Below, piece by piece: positions 53,462 to 64,000 of a DNA stretch of 64,000 nt. This DNA is from Plantibacter flavus (lineage in GTDB: Bacteria; Actinomycetota; Actinomycetes; Actinomycetales; Microbacteriaceae). Numbering within the stretch: position 1 is the stretch's first letter; each line of letters opens with the position of its first letter. The notes beneath the pieces are model-generated. The model did no database searches. It had not been told where the DNA came from and saw only the letters and a program-made list of their open reading frames with translations. The stretch spans positions 2,046,001-2,110,000 of the forward strand of contig NZ_CP019402.1 in assembly GCF_002024505.1 (NCBI RefSeq), written 5' to 3'. The position numbers were made by a program, and so were the translations under genes.

Positions 53462-54253
53462 ATGACGGACGCACGAGAACCGGAGTCCCGCGGAGTCGAC
53501 CCGATCGAGCGCAGTGACGCGTCGGATTCCCCTGACGCCACGGGTGACGCGGATCGGCAGCGGCTCGGTGAATCGATGTCCGCCGCGTTCGGTGCCGCCG
53601 CACGCAAGTCCGGTCTGGGCGCGATGGCCGAGGGCGACGCCCCCACCGGCAAGGCACTGCTGCGCGCCATGGGCGGCGTGCGCGGCATCGTCGAGGCGAT
53701 CCTGCCCGGACTCCTGTTCCTCGTCGTCTACACGCTGACCCTCGACCTGGTCCCGTCGATCATCGCTCCGGTCGCACTCGGGGTCCTCTTCTCCGTGGCA
53801 CGCCTCGTCCAGCGGCAGCCGGTCACGCAGGCCGTCGGCGGCCTCCTCGGGATCGCACTCTCAGCGGCCCTGGCTCTGCTGTCCGGGCGCGCGGAGGACT
53901 TCTACGTCGTCGGGTTCTGGACCAACGGCGCCTACGCCGTGGCCCTCCTCGTCTCGGTGCTCGTCGGGTGGCCCGTCGTCGGGCTCGTGGCCGGCTACCT
54001 CATGGGCAGCGGCACGAGCTGGCGGTCCCACCCCGGACAACGACGCGCCATGCGGTGGCTCACGCTGGTGTGGGTGGCAATGTTCGCCGCACGACTCCTC
54101 GTGCAGCTGCCCCTCTACTTCAGTGGGAACGTCGAGCTCCTCGGGACGCTCCGGCTCCTCATGGGCATCCCGCTCTACGCGCCGCTACTCGTCCTCAGCT
54201 GGCTCGTCGTCCGCGCCGTGTTCCCGAAGGCGCCGCAGGCATCCACCGAGTGA
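53462..54253 (+). CDS. DUF3159 integral membrane protein
   Basis: A 263-residue protein with an N-terminal cytosolic stretch of about 65 residues (acidic then small) and six hydrophobic helices, starting with GIVEAILPGLLFLVVYTLTL and ending LYAPLLVLSWLVVRAVF. The family is often called intracellular septation-like protein in Actinobacteria. ATG 53462 is three bases after the DUF3710 stop, so it depends on coupling from the gene upstream. Confidence 0.88.
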   Translation: MTDAREPESRGVDPIERSDASDSPDATGDADRQRLGESMSAAFGAAARKSGLGAMAEGDAPTGKALLRAMGGVRGIVEAILPGLLFLVVYTLTLDLVPSIIAPVALGVLFSVARLVQRQPVTQAVGGLLGIALSAALALLSGRAEDFYVVGFWTNGAYAVALLVSVLVGWPVVGLVAGYLMGSGTSWRSHPGQRRAMRWLTLVWVAMFAARLLVQLPLYFSGNVELLGTLRLLMGIPLYAPLLVLSWLVVRAVFPKAPQASTE

Positions 54254-54258
54254 TCCGC

Positions 54259-54304
54259 CGAGAGCCCGGCCCGACGCGTCAGCGCGTCTCGGGCCGGGCT
54301 CTCG
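54259..54304 (+). terminator. terminator of the dut operon
   Basis: Perfect 16-base arms CGAGAGCCCGGCCCGA (54259-54274) and TCGGGCCGGGCTCTCG (54289-54304), with an inner CGCG pairing in the loop. It separates the dut operon from acnA on the same strand. Confidence 0.8.
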
Positions 54305-54333
54305 TCATGTCGGGAGGACCTCATCCTCGATGC

Positions 54334-54339
54334 TAGAAT
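54334..54339 (+). promoter_or_regulatory. -10 element of acnA
   Basis: TAGAAT, giving a transcription start near 54346 and a leader of about 155 bases before ATG 54500. Confidence 0.5.
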
Positions 54340-54341
54340 TG

Positions 54342-54355
54342 TCTCGACATCAAGA
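54342..54355. promoter_or_regulatory. palindromic operator candidate at the acnA transcription start
   Basis: TCTCGA-CA-TCAAGA, an inverted repeat with one mismatch in each half, overlapping the expected +1; the symmetry extends outward with further partial matches. A repressor here would block transcription start. The regulator is not known. Confidence 0.45.
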
Positions 54356-54399
54356 TAGATGAGCGATGCCGAGATGACACGACGCGCCCGAGCCTGTAG

Positions 54400-54418
54400 T
54401 TAGGCAAGCCTTGCTAGC
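54400..54418. promoter_or_regulatory. DtxR/IdeR-like iron box candidate in the acnA leader
   Basis: TTAGGCAAGCCTTGCTAGC matches the 19-base iron box consensus TTAGGTTAGCCTAACCTAA at 11 positions, including TTAGG and the AGCCT core. It is downstream of the presumed promoter. Confidence 0.3.
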
Positions 54419-54499
54419 CGCGGAGCACCCGCCAGCAGCAAGATTGGTCGGAACGCACGTGAGTGAGCACTCGCCGCCGCCAACGAAGGAGAAGACGAT

Positions 54500-57319
<2,820 letters not shown>

Positions 57320-57338
57320 CGACGAGGCTCTACCACCA

Positions 57339-57375
57339 GGCCGGTCCCGACAGCAACCGTCGGGGCCGGCCTGCG
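57339..57375 (+). terminator. terminator after acnA
   Basis: Arms CAGGCCGG-CCCGAC and GTCGGGGCCGGCCTG (57361-57375), near-perfect with one unpaired base, around a six-base loop (AGCAACC region). Confidence 0.7.
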
Positions 57376-57407
57376 GCGTTCGCCGCCCACCCCGCCCACG
57401 ACGCGTA

Positions 57408-57413
57408 CACTCG
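57408..57413 (+). promoter_or_regulatory. -10 element of dxs
   Basis: TACACT, 50 bases before GTG 57463, leaving a leader long enough for the GGAGG ribosome site. Confidence 0.45.
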
Positions 57414-57462
57414 AAAGACGGGCTCCGAGCGATCGGTCGGCCCACGGTGGAGGGACGACAGC

Positions 57463-59427
57463 GTGACAGTGCTCGATCAGGTGAACGGACCCCGGGACCT
57501 CGACGGCCTCTCCGAGGCGGAGCTCGTCGAACTCGCCGGCGACATCCGCGCCTTCCTCATCGCGAACGTCTCGAAGACCGGCGGACACCTCGGTCCGAAC
57601 CTCGGCGTCGTCGAGCTCACGATCGCGATGCACCGGGTGTTCGACTCCCCGACGGATCCGATGGTGTTCGACACCGGTCACCAGTCCTACGTCCACAAAC
57701 TCCTGACCGGCCGTCAGGAGTTCTCCGGGCTGCGGACCCGCGGCGGTCTCGCCGGCTACCCGCAGCGTTCCGAATCAGAGCACGACATCGTCGAGAGTTC
57801 GCACGCCTCGAGCTCGCTCAGCTGGGCGGACGGTATCTCCCGCGCCTTCCAGATGACCGGGCAGGACGAGCGCCATGTGGTGGCGGTCGTCGGCGACGGC
57901 GCGCTGACGGGCGGCATGACGTGGGAAGCGCTCAACAACATCAGCGACGACAACACCCGCCGGCTCGTCATCATCGTCAACGACAACGGCCGGTCCTACG
58001 CGCCGACCATCGGCGGTATGGCGCGGTTCCTGAGCGGCGTGCGGACCCGCCGGAGCTATCGCGACCTGCGCGAGCGCAGCCAGCGGGCCTTCAACCTCCT
58101 CGGCGGTCCGGGACGTGCGCTCTATCGGGGTGTCCGCGGAGGCGCCCACGGGTTCCTGTCCCGTCTCACGAACAACGAGGCGCTCTACTCCAACCTCGAC
58201 ATCAAGTACATCGGGCCGGTCGACGGACACGACATCCACGCGATGGAGGAGGCCCTGACCCAGGCGAAGCACTACGGCGCACCGGTGATCGTCCACGCGA
58301 TCACCGAGAAGGGTCGTGGCTTCCAGCCGGCACGGGACGACGACGCCGATCAGTTCCACGCCGTCGGGGTGATCGACCCCGAGACCGGGGAGCCCGTCGG
58401 GGCGGCCGCCCGCCCGTCCTGGACGGCCGTGTTCAGCGAGGAGATGCTCGCGGTGGCCGAGGCCGACGACCGCCTCGTCGCCATCACCGCCGCCATGCTG
58501 CGACCGGTGGGGCTCCACGCCTTCGCCGAACGCTTCCCCGAGCGCGTGCACGACGTCGGCATCGCCGAGCAGCACGCCTTCACCTCGGCGGCCGGGCTCG
58601 CCTTCGGCGGGCTGCACCCGGTGGTGGCCGTGTACGCGACGTTCGTGAACCGCGCCTTCGACCAACTGCTCATGGACATCGCGCTGCACCGTGCGGGAGT
58701 CACGGTCGTCCTCGACCGCGCCGGCGTGACCGGCCCCGACGGACCGAGCCACCACGGCATCTGGGACCTCGCGATCCTGCAGGTCGTGCCGGGTATCCGG
58801 ATCGCTGCACCGCGTGATGGCGAGCGGCTACGCGAGGAACTGCGTGAGGCCGTGTCGATCGACGACGCCCCGACCGTCATCCGGTTCCCGAAGGGCAGCG
58901 CCCCCGCCGAGCTCCCGGCCGTCGAGCGTCTCCACGACGGCGTCGACGTCCTCCGGACGACCGAGCAGCCGGACGTCCTCATCGTCGCCGTCGGCCCGAT
59001 GGCGCCCATCGCGATCGACGTGTCGGACCGACTCGCCCAGCAGGGCATCGGCGCGACCGTCGTCGACCCCCGCTGGGTGGTCCCCGTCGCCGAATCGCTC
59101 GTCGAGCTCGCCGCGGCGCACCGGCTCGTGATCACGATCGAGGACGGCATCCGCGTCGGAGGCATCGGCACCCGCATCAGGCAGACCCTCCGCGAGGCCG
59201 GCGTCGACACGGCCGTCGACGAGCTCGGCGTGCCGGACGAGTTCATCGACCACGCGTCCCGCGAGCAGATCCTCGAGGATGCGGGCCTCACGGCGCAGCA
59301 GATCGCCCGCGACGTCGTGGCACAGGTCCTTGGCAGCCGGATCCCCGTAGCCCGCCCGCTGCCTGACGACCGCGTCGAGCAGGACCCGTCTTCGGAGCGG
59401 AGCACGACGAGGCCGCACGGCGCCTGA
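57463..59427 (+). CDS. dxs: 1-deoxy-D-xylulose-5-phosphate synthase
   Basis: A 654-residue thiamine-diphosphate enzyme, the first step of the MEP isoprenoid pathway (pyruvate plus glyceraldehyde 3-phosphate). GHLGPNLGVVELTIAMH (40-56) and GDGALTGGMTWEALNNISD form the cofactor site; the central transketolase half has DVGIAEQHAFTSAAGLA with the key Glu; the C-terminal domain ends near 620 and is followed by a 30-residue disordered basic tail. GGAGG at 57449-57453 is nine bases before GTG 57463. Confidence 0.95.
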   Translation: MTVLDQVNGPRDLDGLSEAELVELAGDIRAFLIANVSKTGGHLGPNLGVVELTIAMHRVFDSPTDPMVFDTGHQSYVHKLLTGRQEFSGLRTRGGLAGYPQRSESEHDIVESSHASSSLSWADGISRAFQMTGQDERHVVAVVGDGALTGGMTWEALNNISDDNTRRLVIIVNDNGRSYAPTIGGMARFLSGVRTRRSYRDLRERSQRAFNLLGGPGRALYRGVRGGAHGFLSRLTNNEALYSNLDIKYIGPVDGHDIHAMEEALTQAKHYGAPVIVHAITEKGRGFQPARDDDADQFHAVGVIDPETGEPVGAAARPSWTAVFSEEMLAVAEADDRLVAITAAMLRPVGLHAFAERFPERVHDVGIAEQHAFTSAAGLAFGGLHPVVAVYATFVNRAFDQLLMDIALHRAGVTVVLDRAGVTGPDGPSHHGIWDLAILQVVPGIRIAAPRDGERLREELREAVSIDDAPTVIRFPKGSAPAELPAVERLHDGVDVLRTTEQPDVLIVAVGPMAPIAIDVSDRLAQQGIGATVVDPRWVVPVAESLVELAAAHRLVITIEDGIRVGGIGTRIRQTLREAGVDTAVDELGVPDEFIDHASREQILEDAGLTAQQIARDVVAQVLGSRIPVARPLPDDRVEQDPSSERSTTRPHGA

Positions 59428-59445
59428 CCGCGGGCTGTGGCGCGC

Positions 59446-59476
59446 TTGACTTCGAGTGCGCTCGAAGTCGTATCGT
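59446..59476 (+). promoter_or_regulatory. MerR-type promoter and operator of the MerR-AKR operon
   Basis: TTGACT (59446-59451) and TATCGT (59471-59476) are 19 bases apart, the overlong spacing typical of MerR-activated promoters. A perfect inverted repeat, GACTTCGAG (59448-59456) and CTCGAAGTC (59461-59469) with TGCG between, fills the spacer. The ATG of the MerR gene is six bases after the -10, so the mRNA is leaderless. Confidence 0.8.
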
Positions 59477-59482
59477 GTGGAC

Positions 59483-59862
59483 ATGACCACTCTCCACGAG
59501 GGCTACGCCATCTCCGACGTCGCCGAACGAACCGGGCTGAGCGTCCACACGCTCCGGTACTACGAGCGCGCAGGGCTCATGCCACGTCCGATCGGCCGCA
59601 GCTCATCGACGCACCGCCGCTACAGCGAGGGCGACGTGTCCTGGGTCGTGTTCCTGACGAGACTCCGATCGACGGGCATGCCGATCGCGACGCTCCGCGA
59701 GTACACGGAATTGGCGCAGCGTGGCGACGACACCGCCGAGGCGAGGCTCGAGCTGCTGCTGCGGCATCGGATCTCGTTCCTGGCCCGCCTCGAGGAGATG
59801 CAGCAGTCGCTGGAGGTCATCGATCGCAAGATCGAACTCTACACAGAACAGGTGGCAACACG

Positions 59863-59866
<4 letters not shown>
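59483..59866 (+). CDS. MerR-family transcriptional regulator
   Basis: A 127-residue regulator. The DNA-binding winged helix is [27 protein letters not shown] (8-34), followed by [30 protein letters not shown] and a C-terminal coiled coil ([21 protein letters not shown]). There is no cysteine, so it is not a metal or redox sensor; it fits the MerR group that pairs with aldo-keto reductases and senses small organic molecules. Its stop overlaps the AKR start (ATGA), so both are expressed together from the MerR-type promoter just upstream. Confidence 0.92.
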
Positions 59867-63087
<3,221 letters not shown>

Positions 63088-64000
63088 CTACTTGCGTCCC
63101 TTCTTGCCGGTGAAGTACGGGTTCTCCCAGATCACGGTGCCGCCCTGGCCGAGGCCGACGCACATCGCCGTGAGGCCGTAGCGCACCTCGGGGTGCTCGG
63201 CGAACTGCGCCGCGAGCTGGATCATAAGTCGGACGCCGGAGGCTGCGAGCGGGTGCCCGACCGCGATCGCGCCACCCCACGGGTTCACCCGCGGGTCCTC
63301 GTCGTCGATGCCGAAGTGGTCGAGGAATGAGAGCACCTGGACGGCGAAGGCCTCGTTCAGTTCGAACAGCCCGATGTCCTCGATCGACAGACCGGCCTTC
63401 CGCAGCGCCTTCTCCGTGGAGGGGACGGGACCGATACCCATGATCTCGGGCTCGACGCCCGCGAACGCGAAGCTGACGAGGCGCATCTTCGGCGTGAGAC
63501 CGAGCTCCTTCGCCGTCGAGGCGCTGGCGAGCAGACTCACCGTGGCGCCGTCGGTCAGCGGCGAGGCGTTGCCTGCGGTGACACGGCCGTGGGGCCGGAA
63601 CGGCGTCTTCAGTCCGGCCAGCCCCTCCATCGTGGTCTCGGGCCGGAGTCCTTCGTCGCCGGTGGCGAGACCCCATCCGCTGTCGCTCCGGAGCGCGACC
63701 GGGACGAGGTCGGGCTGGATCCGTCCGGCTTCGTAGGCGGCCGCGACCTTCTGCTGGCTGCGCATGCCGAAACGGTCGGAGCGTTCCTTCGTGAGCTGTG
63801 GGAACCGGTCGTGGATGCGCTCGGCCGTCTTGCCCATGTTGAGCGCGTCCTCACTGACGAGGCGCTCGGCGAGGAACCGCGGGTTCGGGTCGGCGTCCAG
63901 CCCCATGGGGTGACGCCCCATGTGTTCGACGCCACCGGCGAGGACGAGGTCGTAGGCACCGAATGCGATGCCGCTGCCGAGCGTCGTGACCGAGGTCATC
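63088..64000 (-). CDS. fadA: acetyl-CoA acyltransferase (thiolase), N-terminus outside the window
   Basis: The C-terminal 304 residues of a thiolase; the first Cys nucleophile lies beyond the right edge. The rest is complete: LAGGVEHMGRHPMGLD, VTAGNASPLTDGATV, FELNEAFAVQVLSF, the catalytic NPWGGAIAVGHPLAASG (His) and the second cysteine in LTAMCVGLGQGG. It cleaves 3-ketoacyl-CoA to acetyl-CoA and a shortened acyl-CoA. It overlaps nothing but sits directly upstream of fadB, forming the two subunits of the beta-oxidation multienzyme complex. Confidence 0.93.
   Translation of the reverse strand, partial: MTSVTTLGSGIAFGAYDLVLAGGVEHMGRHPMGLDADPNPRFLAERLVSEDALNMGKTAERIHDRFPQLTKERSDRFGMRSQQKVAAAYEAGRIQPDLVPVALRSDSGWGLATGDEGLRPETTMEGLAGLKTPFRPHGRVTAGNASPLTDGATVSLLASASTAKELGLTPKMRLVSFAFAGVEPEIMGIGPVPSTEKALRKAGLSIEDIGLFELNEAFAVQVLSFLDHFGIDDEDPRVNPWGGAIAVGHPLAASGVRLMIQLAAQFAEHPEVRYGLTAMCVGLGQGGTVIWENPYFTGKKGRK

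Overview
The window reads as a high-GC actinobacterial chromosome segment, most probably from the Microbacteriaceae (genus not determinable by eye). The reasons are the DUF4191/RDD/glnA/glnE/glnA2 block, the sepH, DUF4193, DUF3093, dut, DUF3710, DUF3159 block, a SigA-type sigma factor with a long charged N-terminus, a separate parE/parC pair, polyphosphate glucokinase, an actinobacterial class A RNase P RNA, and many genes that look leaderless (TANNNT six or seven bases before the start codon). There is no phage, insertion sequence, CRISPR array or tRNA gene; this is mostly ordinary chromosome with a few real oddities.

Layout. 0-5 kb: tail of an unidentified protein, LacI regulator, cyclodeaminase-family protein, diacylglycerol kinase-like lipid kinase, ArfB-type ribosome rescue hydrolase, SDR epimerase. 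4.6-12.3 kb: a loosely sulfur/flavin-flavoured stretch with a MetY-type sulfhydrylase translationally coupled to an NtaA/DszA-like flavin monooxygenase, ThuA-like protein, second LLM monooxygenase, SGNH hydrolase and a membrane sulfite-oxidase-like molybdoenzyme. 12.3-16.4 kb: azoreductase diverging from kynureninase, aldose epimerase, small proteins, Ohr. 16.4-18 kb: LysG regulator diverging from LysE exporter. 18-20.3 kb: Nif3, zinc-ribbon coiled-coil protein and rnpB, whose 3' end is repeated in tandem. 20.3-24.3 kb: polyphosphate glucokinase, methionine aminopeptidase, a 61-residue SPOR-like protein, an exported alpha/beta hydrolase with an apparent frameshift before its membrane tail. 24.4-31.6 kb: glutamine synthetase cluster (glnA2, glnE, glnA with a GlnR box, RDD, DUF4191). 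31.7-40.1 kb: a degenerate kinase-like membrane protein, then sucB, lpdA, pepA, and the PAC2-MFS pair. 40.2-43.7 kb: housekeeping sigma factor, MurT, GatD. 43.8-48.9 kb: DUF7455, parE, parC. 49-54.3 kb: phosphodiesterase-like protein, sepH, DUF4193, DUF3093, dut, DUF3710, DUF3159. 54.5-64 kb: aconitase, dxs, MerR-AKR operon, and the fadB-fadA beta-oxidation pair cut by the right edge.

The most interesting items are (1) a MurT-GatD pair in which GatD has Ala where the glutaminase nucleophile Cys should be and MurT has no cysteine at all, hence no zinc ribbon. In a family whose peptidoglycan is B-type, cross-linked through the alpha-carboxyl of D-Glu, this suggests a ligase that no longer makes D-isoglutamine. 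(2) An 89-bp tandem duplication of the 3' end of rnpB in which only the first copy keeps the universally conserved ACAGAA. (3) The dense leaderless promoter architecture, including a MerR operator with the textbook 19-bp spacer feeding a leaderless mRNA.
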